NCBI GenBank assembly: GCA_036927565.1
Contig: JAYESD010000002.1
Coordinates: 219,979,882-220,043,881, forward strand
DNA from: Tuctoria greenei
Lineage: Eukaryota > Streptophyta > Magnoliopsida > Poales > Poaceae
Reading direction: 5' to 3'
DNA length: 64,000 nucleotides
In this document: positions 1 through 11,419 of the stretch, piece after piece
Position numbering within the stretch: position 1 is the stretch's first letter
Layout: every line of letters begins with the position of its first letter
Translations under genes and position numbers: made by a program
The notes under the pieces: generated by a model
Seen by the model: the letters and a program-made list of their open reading frames with translations, nothing else
Databases searched by the model: none
Told to the model about the DNA's origin: nothing

Positions 1-565
1 TGATCCCAATCCAGGAAATTATGCTGGAAGAGCTTATGGCCCCGACATATGTAGGTCTTGTACAGCGACGCCTGTGTTAGGGTCCAAAAGCGGCTGTCCA
101 CAAGTGCCTCTCTGGGCTGCGGGAACCACTCCTCAAGCAGAATACTCCATCTGAGCTTCCTGAGCTTCTTGGCCTTCATCTTCCTGTAATCTGTCAGCCG
201 AACACCCTCACCAACATGGACGCTGGTGTCCATCTCATAGATGGCTCTCTGGGCTGCCCTGTCCTCTCGAAGGTCTGCTGCTGACGGTCTTTGTCTCGGG
301 GCTGCAGCTGAATGACCACCTCAGGTCCTGATTGAGTGCCGACGAACAAGCGGCACTTCGGGCTCCTCTTCTTCCTCTGACTCCTCTAGCACGGTAGGCT
401 GCCTCCGTCGGGCCTCGCGGATCCCCAATGATCCTCCTCGGCTCGCTCTCGCTCCTCAGCGGCGCAAGCGGCCATCAAAGCTTTCTTGGCTTCCTTCGAC
501 AACTTATGCTTTTTGGCGGCCGGCTCCTCAATAGCTTTGCCCTTTCCCTTCTTGTCACAACCCAT
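1..565 (-). pseudogene. Plant transposon-protein-like remnant, 3' part outside window
   Basis: Read on the minus strand, an ATG at 565 opens a lysine/alanine-rich start (MGCDKKGKGK..., then KKHKLSKEAKK), a glutamate-rich stretch, and further on a segment with SRFWTLTQASLYKTY and a DWD near the window edge. This resembles the N-terminal part of the 'putative plant transposon protein' family common in grass genomes, but the match is from memory and weak. The frame changes at least twice, near positions 420 and 330, so it is not translatable as one protein here. The gene runs off the left edge. It could instead be part of a non-autonomous LTR element, since LTR-like motifs lie just upstream at 996-1262. 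Confidence 0.4.
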
Positions 566-699
566 GATGACGACGAAGACGGGGTCACGGGACACGAGCT
601 CGGGCGGATGGGATGGCGACACAAAGATCGTCGCGGCCGGGGAACCCTAATGGCGAAGCACGACGACCGAAAGGAGGGCACCACGGTGGCGCAGAGGGC

Positions 700-915
700 G
701 GTGGTGCGGCGCCTAGGATGGCGTGGTGCAGCGGCGGTGAGGCGTGGGAGGCGGCGGCGGTGCTGCTTGGGGAGGTAGCAGCACTGCTTGGGAAGGCGGC
801 GGCGCTGAGCGGCAGCGATCGGAGGGCGGCGGCGGCGGCCGGAGGGCGGCGGTGGCCAGAGGGCGGCGGTGGCCAGAGGCGCGGAGCGGCGGTGGCAGAG
901 GTCAGGCATCGGGCT
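700..915. repeat. GC-rich GGC/GGTGGCC-type low-complexity repeat
   Basis: The stretch is dominated by GGCGGC, GGAGGGCGGC and GGTGGCCAGA units, imperfectly repeated. It lies upstream of the minus-strand remnant at 1-565 and would be its 5' leader. Open frames across it are by-products of the biased composition. Confidence 0.7.
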
Positions 916-995
916 CTGAGCGGCGGAGTTGGGGAGAGAGAAAAGGGTGTGAATGCACGTGCTAAAAAGGTGGGGCCCGAACCCTAGCTCAAATT

Positions 996-1262
996 TTAAC
1001 ACCGGATGAACCGACGTCAGATGATAGGAGCATCGGTCGAATGGTACAGTAAGGGTGTTCCAAAGTACCATTGACACCAGATGATCCGACGAGGAGAGGA
1101 TTAGCATCGGTTGAATGTGGCACAACTCCAGAAATATGAACATCGGATGCACCGATGTTTCTCAGGATGAACTCATCGGTTGATTTGACTTTCTGACTGA
1201 GTTGACCCTTGGCTCTTGAACACAAACTGATCCGATGAGCTTCTGGCCTAAGCGTCGGATAA
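996..1262 (-). repeat. Cluster of CATCGG/CCGATG palindromic motifs, LTR-like
   Basis: Repeated imperfect inverted motifs of the type CATCGGATG...CCGATG and CATCGGTTGA occur at short spacing. The same motif class fills the middle of the element A LTR at 8040-8420. The rest of the sequence does not align by eye to that LTR, so this may be part of the missing 3' LTR of A or of another Sirevirus-type LTR. Boundaries are approximate. Confidence 0.5.
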
Positions 1263-1883
1263 TCCGAAGACTACAAAACAGCAACATCCCATATATGTCC
1301 TTTGACTCAAACAAATAAACACGAAGAAACACATGTCTTAGGACTTTTTGGGCAACCCCTTACCCCTCAAAAGACTAATTGCCAATAACTTGGCTAAGCC
1401 CTAAAACAAATAGAACACCGAAGAAAATAGGGAAGAAATTATCCAAATAAAATGTAAGGCCCATGCTTTGTGAGCTAGAGGATGAAGACTTCTATCTCTT
1501 TAAAGCATGTTCCTTTAGGCATTAACGCACCTACCATTTTGTTCCATCCACATCATATGAGTTGAGATATTGCATTTCAAACAAGTCTCTTTCTCATGAA
1601 GTGGGTTCCCCTTTGTGACAATCTACCCTATGCAATGCCAAACAATTTATAATACAAGAAATTAAACGTGAGTGCAAGTCTATATGGCAGGCATCATGCA
1701 AGACATAAATTAAATCTATCTTGCCAAATTTGAACCTTTCAAAGGCTTCTGCAGGGAGAGCTACTCTCCAAGTCTTGGGGAAATCCAAAAGAACCTCCAT
1801 CCCAAGCTAACCCTTACTCACCCCTATCCTTTGAAAGTTAGACAAGACCTATATGAGATGCATTCTTACATGATCATGGCAAC
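1263..1883 (-). other. Non-coding stretch downstream of element A pol
   Basis: No gene is visible. On the minus strand it follows the end of the RNase H coding region and should hold the 3' untranslated region of element A. A few purine-rich tracts exist on the minus strand (near 1352 and 1607), but none is a clear polypurine tract next to an LTR start. The boundary of A on this side is therefore undefined. Confidence 0.45.
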
Positions 1884-3418
1884 TTACATGACGTTCGATG
1901 CATCTAGCACATTTAATTCACTTCTTAGTCTAGAAAAAGTTTTCTCATCAAGTGGCTTAGTGAAGGTATCCGCCAATTGTTCTTCGGACCTAACACCTCG
2001 CAAGGTGATGTCTCCCTTAGCTTCATGGTCCCTTAAGAAATGATGACGAATATCAATGTGCCTAGTGCGGGAGTGTTGAATGGGGTTTTTAGCTATCTTA
2101 ACCGCACTTTCATTGTCACGAAGGAGAGGCACACAACCAAGTTTAATACCAAAGTCCAAAAGGGTTTGCTTCATATAAAGAATTTGGGCACAACATGCAC
2201 CAGCCGCTATGTATTCCGCTTCCGCCGTGGACAAAGCAACGAAATTTTGCTTCTTGCTAGACCAAGATACTAGGGAATGCCCAAGCAAGTGGCACCCACC
2301 GGAGGTACTCTTGCGATCCACACGGCATCCGGCAAAGTCCGAATCCGAGTAACCCAAGAGATGGAATTTTGCACATTTAGGGTACCACATGCCTACACTA
2401 GGGGTATGCTTGAGATACCTAAGTATCATAAAGACCGCCTTCCGATGCAATTCTTTAGGTGCCGCTTGGAAGCGAGCACACAATCATACACTAAACATGA
2501 TATCGGGCCTAGATGCGGTAAGATAAAGCAATGAACCAATCATAGAACGGTAATTAGATTGGTCAATAGGTTTACCGTCCTTATCCGCGTCGAGATGACA
2601 ATTTGTTGCCATTGGAGTGCTTCTTGAGCTACAATCTCCCATCTCAAATTTCTTCAAGAGGTCCTTGGTATACTTTTCTTGATAGATGAAGGTCCCCTCT
2701 CGAAGTTGCTTGATTTGAAATCCAAAGAAGATGTTGAGCTCTCCAATCATCGACATCTTGAATTCCCTAGACATCATTTTTCCAAACTCATGGCTAAGAG
2801 CTTCGTTAGTTGAACCAAAAATAATATCATCGACATAAATTTGACAAATAAATAATTCTCCGTCGATGTCTTTGGTGAAGAGTGTAGTGTCCACCCTCCC
2901 GATCTTGAATCCTTGCATGATCAAGAAATCCCGTAGTCGTTCATACCACGCCCTAGGTGCTTGCTTGAGCTCGTAGAGTGCCTTGTGCAACATAAACACA
3001 TGATTAGGATTCCTGGGATCTTCAAACCCGGGAGGTTGTACAACATAGACAAGCTTGTTAATATAACCATTAAGAAAGGCAATTTTCACATCCATTTGAT
3101 AAAGCTTTATGTTATGATGTGATGCATAGGCAAGAAGTATACAGATGGCTTCTAGTCGGGCGACCGGAGCAAATGTCTCCCCAAAGTCTAGTCCTTCAAC
3201 TTGCGAGAAACCCTTGGCCACAAGTCTTGCCTTGTTGTGTACCACAACACCGTTCTCGTCTTTTTTGTTACGGTACACCCACTTTGTTCCAATGACGTTC
3301 TTGTCCTTGGGTCACTCCTCCAACAACCAAACTTCATTGCGAATGAAGTTGTTGAGTTCTTCTTGCATGGCCATCACCCAATTTGGATCTTGGAGTGCTT
3401 TTTCAATGTGAGTGGGTT
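1884..3418 (-). pseudogene. Element A reverse transcriptase and RNase H
   Basis: The minus-strand product begins in the RT region (GTKWVYRNK, then ARLVAKGFSQVEGLDF), carries the catalytic motif YVDDIIFGS, and runs into a copia RNase H with YSDSDFAG, STAEAEY and DNESAVKIAKNP. The catalytic residues visible in both domains are retained. The frame shifts near 3424 relative to the integrase frame, and stops lie near 3312 and at 2484-2486. The last codons end in NVM at 1884. The function would have been cDNA synthesis and RNA removal in the cytoplasmic particle. Confidence 0.85.
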
Positions 3419-4804
3419 CTACACATGAAAAAAACGAGTAGTGCTCACAAAATGTAGCGAATGGCGAGAGCGTGTACTTACTCCCCTTGACGGGCTTCCG
3501 ATGATTTGGTCGATCGGATGCGCCTTGGAGATGCGTCCATGCCTCATAAGTGGTTGTGAAGCACTTGGCGGTGGTGATGCGTATTGTTCTTCTTGTGGTT
3601 GGACTTGATCATGGACTTCTTCTTCTTCTTGATGTTGTGTGGCTTGTGAATCTTGTGTCGGCAATGGATCATCCTTCTCTTCTTTGTCAACTTGAGGCGC
3701 CATGGATGTGTTGATGTTGGAACTTGAAGCTCCCCCTTGATCATAGCTCTCCTCAACTTTAGGCTTGATGTCTCCAATGGTCATGTTCTTCATAGCTTCT
3801 CGTAGATGCTCATCATCTATTTCATCATGACCAAAACTCTCCTCTTGGGAGCCATTAGTTTCATCAAACTCGACATCACAGCTTTCCTCAACTAAACCGG
3901 AGGTTTGGTTGAATACTCGATATGCTTTTGAGTTTGATGCATAACCAAGAAATATACCAACATCACATCTTCTTTCAAACTTACCGAGCCTTTTCTTGCG
4001 GTAGATGTAGCACTTGCACCCGAAGACTCGGAAATAGGAGATGTTGGGATTTCTCCCAATGAGAAGTTCGTACGGGGTCTTTTGAAGTAGTCGATGTAGG
4101 TAGACCTGATTTGTAGCATGGCACGCCATGTTGATTGCTTCGGCCCAAAACTTCTCGGACGTGCCATAGTCATCAAGTATTGCTCGTGCAAGAGTGATGA
4201 GAGTCTTGTTCTTACTTTCAACAACACCATTTTGTTGAGGAGTGTATGTGGCCGAAAACTCATGCTTCACGCCTTCACGATCACACCACTCCCCAATGTT
4301 GTAGTTCTTGAATTCGGTGCCGTTGTCACTCCGGACGTTGATGATGGGAAGTTGAAATTCCCTTTGAGCATGGTTAGCGAAGGTCTTGAACACTTCTGGA
4401 GTTTCACTCTTGTCACCTAGAAACAAAGTCCAAACGTAGCGAGAGTAGTCATCAACTATAACAAGACAATAGAGATTACCGCCAAGACTTTGATATGTGG
4501 ACGGTCCGAAGAGGTCCTTGTGGAGTAACTCAAGTGGCTTGGAGGTTGACACCATTGTCTTCATCGGGTGGTGTGAAGCAACTTACTTCCCGGCTTGACA
4601 AGCGCTACAAAGCTTGTTCTTCTCAAATGTGACATCCTTCACGCCGGTCACCATCCCAAGCTTGAATGACTTCTTGAGCTTGCTCATTCCAATGTGCGCT
4701 ATGCGTCAATGCCATAGCCAACCAAAACTTGTCTTAGTGAAAAGATAAGTGGTCAAGCTAGCATCCTTGTTGGTGAAGTCTACTAGGTAGAGATGTCCAT
4801 GCCG
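3419..4804 (-). pseudogene. Element A GAG-pre-integrase and integrase
   Basis: A CX2C motif (CSACQAGK) near 4590 marks the zinc-binding pre-integrase region. The catalytic core follows with LLHKDLFGP (first Asp), VRSDNGTEF (second Asp) and PQQNGVVESKNKT (Glu). Downstream are the copia signature FGCKCYI and an acidic, Q/E-rich tail before RT. The region is one frame with the protease but is interrupted by stops near 4806, 4710 and 4590. It would have inserted cDNA into host chromatin. Confidence 0.85.
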
Positions 4805-4807
4805 GAA

Positions 4808-5140
4808 TCATTTGAAGATTAGTTCTTGGCTTGTTTCACTAGTCACACCATCATCATTTTTGCTAAAGGTGCACATTAGTCCAAGATCACATAGTTGTGC
4901 AATAGAAAGCAAATTGAAACTAAGTGACTTAACATACAATACATTGGAAATAGATAAATCATTTGAAATTGCAATCTTACCTAAACCAATTACCTTCCCC
5001 TTAGGGTTATCACCAAAGGTGACTTGTTCATGATTGCCGGAGTTTTCTATGGTAGTGAACATACCATCGTTGCCGGTCATATGTTGAGTGCACCCGCTAT
5101 CGAGTACCCAATGCTTTCCTCCGGCTTTGTAGTTCACCTA
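4808..5140 (-). pseudogene. Element A aspartic protease region
   Basis: WVLDSGCTQHMTG contains the DSG catalytic triad of a copia protease. The start is not an ATG: the frame opens directly after a UAG at 5138-5140, with gag in a different frame upstream. Protease normally arises from cleavage of Gag-Pol, so no independent start is expected. It ends at a TGA just before the pre-integrase segment. Confidence 0.75.
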
Positions 5141-5151
5141 CACACATGAAT

Positions 5152-7278
5152 TCAATTTTTGACTTTAGGCACCCAAGCCAACTTAGGTCCTTGTATGTGT
5201 GATACAAGTGTTTTTGGGACCCAAAGTTGCTTGGGGAGCTTCCCCTTCATGCCGTTTATGTCCTTGCCAATGAACCTTGCCTTCACCTTGCAATCTACTT
5301 TACTCAAGAGATAATAATGATAATTGAAAGTAGAATTGTAGTTAGTAGGCAATTTTGGAGAAGGCCAGTTAGGAAGAGGACACTCCCTTGTATGGTGACC
5401 GGTGACCTCACAATGTTGGCAATAGGAACCAACTTCCTTGATGAAGCTTGTTCTAAGCTCAGGTGAGGGCACCTTTCCTTTGTTAGGCACCGGGAAGGAT
5501 CCAAGTCCTCTCTTGTTGAAGGCCTTTGGTTGTTGGAAGAGGATTTCCTTGTGCTTGACTTCTCCTTTATATAGTCTTGCCACACTAGTACGGAGACTTT
5601 CAATTTCTTCCAAAAAGTCCTTCTCCCTAGCATTCTCTTTCAAAGGCAAAGACTTATGCAAGACATTAGTGGCATGCGAATTAATAGATACCTTATCATT
5701 AAGAGTTTGTTGCTTTATATTTTTCAATTATTGATCAAGAGCTTCATAAGCAAGGTTAAGTACTTGATGCTCTTGGATTAACTCATTGTGCTTTCCCAAG
5801 AGTGCTTGGTGGGCTAGGTCAAGCTCATGATGATCTATCTTGATTTGAGCCTTATCCTCCTCAATTTGCTTGACATGAGATTTGAGCATGTCATGCTCCT
5901 TAAGTATGCTTTCATACTTGTCAAGCAAATCAAGGTTAGCACTCTCAAGCTTAGCACGAGTTTCTTCAAGGGCCTTGACCTTACTCTTTTCCCTCTTAAT
6001 GATAGTGTGGTATTCATTTATTAATGAAGTTAAATCATCGGGGGAAAGCTCATCATCGCTATAGTCATCACATACCTTGGTGTTACCTTTAGCCATGAGG
6101 CACATGGGAGGTGGATGAAGAGATTAGTCATCATTGTTGGCAATGGCAAGGCCGACCAAACTTTCTTCTTCCGCTTCACTCTCTTCATCACTTGATTCTT
6201 CATCGGTAATCCATTCATTTGCCTCACACATGAACACCTTTTGTGGTCCTTTTCTCTTCTTTGGGAAGAGTTTTGCCTTCTTGCCCTTGTCATGTTTCTT
6301 CTTCCCAAAGGATCTTGGTTTGGGCTTGACCTCTTCTTCATCATCTTCACTATCTTCAAGCTTGCGATGCTTGCCCTTGTGGTTCTCTCTTCTTTTGTTC
6401 TGTTTTGAACAATCATAGGAGATGTGGCCTTGATCACCACAATTGTAGCAAGTCTTGTTATCATCTCTCCTTGGTAGAAAAGCTGTCTTCTTGGGATCAA
6501 AGGTGTATCCCTTCTTGGTAATTTTGGAGTTCAAGCGAGAGAACTTTCTCATCATCAAAGCAAGCTCATCACCGTCATCTTCACTTGATGCTTGCTCTTC
6601 TTCACTTGAGCTGGGGTCAACCACTTTCTTTTTCTTGAGACTTGTTTTCTTGATGGAGGCCTTTAGAGCAATTGTCTTTGAAGATGATTGCTCCATCATC
6701 CCAAGTACACTCATCTCATGAGCGTGAATCTCTCCAATAAGTTCCAAAACTTCAATGTGATCAAGAGATTCTTTTTGAAGCATGGAGTTGATGATGTTGT
6801 ACTTTGGCTTAGGAAGGAGCATAAGAATCTTGCGTTTGATGAGTCCCTTGCCTAGAGAAGCAATGTCAAGAGCATTAATTCCCTCAATAAGCACATTCAA
6901 GCGAGAAAACATTTCATTGACATTTTCATGAGGTAGCATTTTGAACTCGTCATATGTGGCTTTAAGCATATGATATTTTAGTTCTTTGACACGAGAAGAA
7001 CCCTCATGAATTTCAATCAAGCAAGCCCAAATTTCACATGCTTTTTATTTGCTAGCAATCCTAGCAAACACATCTTGGCTAATGCATTCATAAATAGCAT
7101 TTCTAGCTTTAGCATCCCACTTGACTTGATCACCAACATAATTATGATCACCAAACCTCGCATTGGTCGCTTCCCATACCTCGGGAGCAATAGCCTCTAG
7201 ATAAGCACACATGCGTGCTTTCCAATAGGCAAAGTTCTTGCCCTCGAAGATAGGAACCAAACCCCCATTCTTGGCCAT
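5152..7278 (-). pseudogene. Element A Gag
   Basis: The ATG at 7278 starts MAKNGGLVPIF with the FEGKNFAYWKARM motif of copia Gag. One frame runs for about 709 codons, interrupted by only three single stop codons near 7046, 6122 and 5728. A first CCHC knuckle (CYNCGDQGHISYDC) lies near 6420-6460, followed by lysine-rich and acidic stretches, a long coiled-coil-like segment at 5730-6030, and a second knuckle (CQHCEVTGHHTREC) near 5360-5420. Two knuckles plus a coiled coil are a Sirevirus trait. Gag forms the particle that packages element RNA. Confidence 0.85.
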
Positions 7279-7324
7279 TTTGGCTCTCTAGCGGTGAAGC
7301 TAGAATGATCCAATGAGCAACCTT

Positions 7325-7336
7325 GCTCTGATACCA
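7325..7336 (-). promoter_or_regulatory. Primer-binding site of element A (initiator Met tRNA)
   Basis: On the minus strand TGGTATCAGAGC is complementary to the 3' end of plant initiator tRNA-Met. It lies two bases from the inner LTR end, as expected for minus-strand DNA priming. Confidence 0.9.
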
Positions 7337-7338
7337 AT

Positions 7339-8783
7339 TTTAAGGATCGAATGCCCAAGTGGGGGGGGTGAATTGGGCTTCTTTTCAAAATTTAAAGCAA
7401 TAAAACTTAATTACTAAAAACCCAATTCCCTATGCAAACAACCTATGCATTCAAGTGAATAGTAACTTTGCGGTATAAGAAATGCATAAGTGTAAGGGGA
7501 GAGGAAAAAGCGCAAACTCCCGAGGAGGCACGAGGACACGGAGATTTATCCCGTGGTTCGGCAAGGTCGTCAATATCTTCCTACATCCACGTTGTGGCAC
7601 CCACCAAAGGGTATAGCCACTCCCAAGTCACGAAGACCAGGGATCTTCACCATACTTCTCCGTTCGCCAACCTCGGCAAGGTGGAGCTCAAGCCTTGTAC
7701 AAGTTGGATCCTCCGGGCTTCCACACCCGTCTTGGCAAGCTCTGGAAGGCTCTCTCCAATACAATCACCAAGGGACACTCCCTTACAGCTCTCACTACAC
7801 TAGAGATTCCAATCACCAAGAATGGAAGCACACACGCACTATCTCTAGCAAGTTCTAGTCTATCTCTTGGTGTGTAAGTGGTGTAGATGATGTAGAAGTG
7901 TTAGCTCAACGTCTTGAATGCTTGAGAATGTGTAGAGTAGCTTTGGTTGTCAATACATATCGAATAGACTGGTTGAAGGGGTATAAATAGCCAGCCTCCA
8001 CGAAATAGCTGTTGGAAAAGTAGGCTGACATCACTGTTCTGCGAACAACGGATGATCCGATGTTCTCCCTTCAGTTATCATCAGTCGAATCCAAATTAGC
8101 TGATGTCACTGTGTTAGATATGACCGTTGTTAGACCGATGTTACACTTGCCTTCTCAACGGATGATCCGGTTGCACTTCATCCAGAATTGGTTCAGAATT
8201 GATGCTTACTAGAGTGATCGACCGATGTGTTTATAGTTGTACATCGGATGGTCCAGTGTTACACTTGGTCCAGTGAGACTGCTTACTGTACTGATGGACC
8301 GATGTAACATCCCTTCATCACCGGATGATCCAATAAGTACTTAGTTCTGAGGTCTTCTTCTTCTGCTAAACCAACTCGACCGATGTGTTGTTTTCTGGAA
8401 ACATCGGTTGATCTGGTGAGTTAATTTTGTTTGCTTTGAGTTGTTCTAAGTGATTCTTTTGGAATTTGCTCGATTGACCTCTTAGACATTGGTTGGAAAT
8501 ATTCTTCTGATGATTATCAAGTATTGAGTGCTGTCAATTTTGGTTGAACAATTTTGACATATGAGCTTTTACTTCTAATCTTCATAAACATCGATTGATC
8601 TCATAGAATGATTGTTTAGGTGTCTCCAATCATATTCAATGAGCAGTAGACGATATTCATATAGATTTCATTTGATTGTGATGAGTGATATAGGAGACCT
8701 TGCATCCACAAATTCATTAGTAAAATCCAACGGTTGTCATTAATCACCGAAACCATACCTCATGGGGCCTAGATGCTTTCACA
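7339..8783 (-). repeat. 5' LTR of element A
   Basis: The LTR spans from TGTGAAAGC (outer end, 8783) to ...GATCCTTAAA next to the primer-binding site; the inner terminal CA is changed to AA. The central part (8040-8420) is packed with CATCGG/CCGATG palindromes. A TATTTATA box lies near 7982-7989 on the minus strand. No partner LTR was found at the other end, so age and target duplication cannot be assessed. The outer flank is GTAGA. Confidence 0.8.
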
Positions 8784-9981
8784 GTAGAACTTAGAAAAGC
8801 TCAGTGCTATGAGAGACTAAGAATTAAAGTAAAAGGAGGATTTTAAGAAGAGGGATTAGGACCATTAAAGGCACTAATGATCACGAAGCAAAAGTAAAAG
8901 CCAAATTAAGAACTCTTATTAGTAATATAAGATGGATTTATACTTACGCTTCACTAAGTTCTAAGTTCATAACTTACCCTCTTATTAAAGGAATTTGATT
9001 TTTAGTAATTATGCTTGGACGACTAAGTTTGGTATGCCATGTGGGAAACTTGTCAAAATAAGTTGAGTTTTGCCTTTCGATAAGAAATTTTCATAGTCCT
9101 CGCTGGTGATACTTAGTAATAATCAAATTTCTTCTTAGAATAACTAAATTTGTAGTAAGCGCATAAGAATCAACCGTGAAACATCTTCGAAATTATGGTA
9201 CTATCGTTATGACCATATTTTGAGGGGAAGAATTGAATGCTCCGTTTCTCAATCGATCATTCCTACTATGCTCTTCCACTTAAATGAATGTATAAAATAA
9301 GACATTAAGAATAAGATCTGATCGTGAAGGGGAGTACAACAATCGGCACCTTGCATTTACTATGAAATAAGTAAAGTCCTTAAACTTAGCCGATTAGCTC
9401 ATGAATTGAGACTCAGAACCCCTATTCAAATGTTAAAACGGGATTTTAATGAAGTCGGTGCCTAAAAAACACCATATTAGTTAAGTACATGACATAAGCC
9501 CTGATTAAATTTTATATTTATATGATTTTGTCACTAAGTTGCTTAGCCCAAACATTAGTAAGCTATATCATAAGATTAGTAGCCATGGAGTGGCTATTTA
9601 GTAACAAAACTATTATTTCTACCGTCTTGACCGACACTAAGTTCATGAAAACAATATATGCTAAGATTAGAAGGGGCAATGTAAGCCGAGTAAATGCTCT
9701 TAACGAGAAGTGGATGTAAGATCGACCTCTATGACTTAAGAATCGTTCTTCTTGGTTTAGGCTACTTTTAAGTAAATGTTAACTTAAAACTTTTTGTTAG
9801 TTCTTTATCTGCGAAAATAAGATTAAAAAAGCCTCCCGTTGCACAGGGACAATCTCAGTTTTCTATGTTGATTAAATTAGTCCCAACTAATGATAAGTAA
9901 CAACAATCACCTCGATTGGTGTATAATGTAGTTATAAGTGGATCTCGTTATAAGATCAATATTCAAATAAAGGTTGATCTC
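8784..9981. other. Orphan AT-rich stretch without recognised features
   Basis: About 1.2 kb lies between the outer end of the element A LTR and the left end of LTR H. Only short spurious ORFs occur (for example 9522-9719). I recognise no LTR, RNA gene or protein motif. It may be old decayed transposon sequence or original intergenic DNA. Confidence 0.5.
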
Positions 9982-11419
9982 TGTGAGGGCCGGGGTCTCG
10001 ACAAAACCAGGAATCACATTGGATGGTTTCTTGTGATGCGACACTCAATAACACAATACAGAAAAGAACAAAGAACTCATAACACAAGTGAGAATCTTAC
10101 ATTATTATCAGAGTTTTATACAAAATAGCTTACATCAGCGGAAGTCTTCATACTACTCTACCAAACCTACACTACAACAGTAACAATTGTATCCAACCCG
10201 AGGATACAACACTCTAGCATCACAGAAGAAACAACGATGTCCATGGCTTCCATTGGTTATATACCCCGAAGAGGGAAAAGCCTAGAAACCTGTCATAGCT
10301 ATATACCTGCAAAAATGTATAAATGCAACCGTGAGCACAAGGCTCAGCAAGACTTAATTGTCTCACCTAAGAACATGAAACTCTACATGTTGGGAACATA
10401 AGACTTGAATTTAAACTGCAGTCAGTAAATGTTCACTATTTTTAGATCCTTGTTTCAAGTATATAATAGCATGTGCTATCCTTGGGCATGGCAACATAAT
10501 GAACTCCACAATCAAACAAGAAACGCTTCATACACGATGTTGCAGGGCCCAAGGTTACACAATCCTTAGCAAGTTAATTGCTTAGAATCATAACTTTTGT
10601 TCTCCTATCGTCTACCTCAACCAAGTTTCATAACCATCCAGCAGGTTCCACTTAAGTCCAGTTGTTACTACATCACAACATAGTGAACAAGTATGCTCCC
10701 TTCCGCGAGCGTTGGTGATTCGAATCATGAAACACCCGGCTTGCACATCACATACACCTGTCCAGAAGAGACTTACGGTCCTCCCTCGTGATGCCATAAT
10801 AGACAATCTTTCACAAGACACCCAAATGGCGAAGCGGTACCACCGTCCCGGAAGCATGTCCGCATACGGGATCACTGCAGTGGTCACTACTATTCACCGT
10901 CAGCTACCGGCCTAGGAAAGTGGGGATCATCACTTTAACACCTAGGTTAACAAGTTACATCGGTTTCCTGGGTCCCATATATCCAGTATGCATCCGGTAC
11001 AAATTCAAACTTGTCCACTAGGGCCGCACACGGCACGGTCCTCAATCTACATAGGCAAGAACTATGCCCTTAGAACCACGTTCTTAAGAATCCTAATCTT
11101 CCTTCTCCCCCAGTTGACCCCACTTATTACTGTTCCCGAGTATCATCTATCTACTCGAACCATACCACTTAATCCTCTTTTCATATTAAGCATCATATTA
11201 ATAGTTATAAAAGGATTTGTACTACCCAAACTCAGGGGATTCTTGGGTCATTCATGTGGAGTATCATACATCACTAGACTTAATTCATCATTCGATTCTA
11301 ACCAACATATATATTATAAAAGCAAAACTTGTTTAACAACTTAAATACAAACCGGGGCTTGCCTTAGGTTACAACTAAGCAAATGTTAATAGTCAAGGCT
11401 TGATCTTCCGGTTCCAACC
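9982..11419 (-). repeat. LTR H, left part (minus-strand gypsy-type LTR)
   Basis: It begins TGTGAGGGCC, which on the minus strand is an LTR 3' end in ...CCTCACA. The order of segments (CAGCGGAAG, GAGCACAAGGCTCAGCAAGACTTAA, a conserved CACAATCAAACAAGAAACGC block, ACTTGTCCA) parallels LTR G at 53076 onward, so H and G are related families. No primer-binding site adjoins it, so it is a 3' or solo LTR. The five bases before it are ATCTC. Chromovirus C interrupts it at 11420 and it resumes at 29895. Confidence 0.65.
11415..11419 (+). repeat. Target-site duplication, left copy, element C
   Basis: CAACC directly precedes the TGTAACACC end of element C and is repeated at 29890-29894 after its ...GTGTCACA end. 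Confidence 0.9.

Larger units (their letters stand above)
1884..8783 (-). mobile_element. Ty1/copia retrotransposon A, Sirevirus type
   Basis: The domain order on the minus strand is LTR, primer-binding site, gag with two CCHC knuckles, protease, integrase, RT, RNase H. Integrase before RT is diagnostic of copia. The long gag with a coiled-coil segment and two knuckles, and the LTR start TGTGAAAGCATCTAGG, fit the Sirevirus lineage of grasses. At least seven in-frame stops and one frameshift show it is inactive. The outer LTR edge at 8783 is sharp; the left end is a minimum because no 3' LTR could be placed. It does not overlap the neighbouring nests. Confidence 0.85.

Noticed and set aside
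475..1152. Minus-strand ORF of 225 codons near the left edge
   Set aside because: It crosses LTR-like palindromes and a GC-rich repeat and conflicts with the better supported reading from the ATG at 565.
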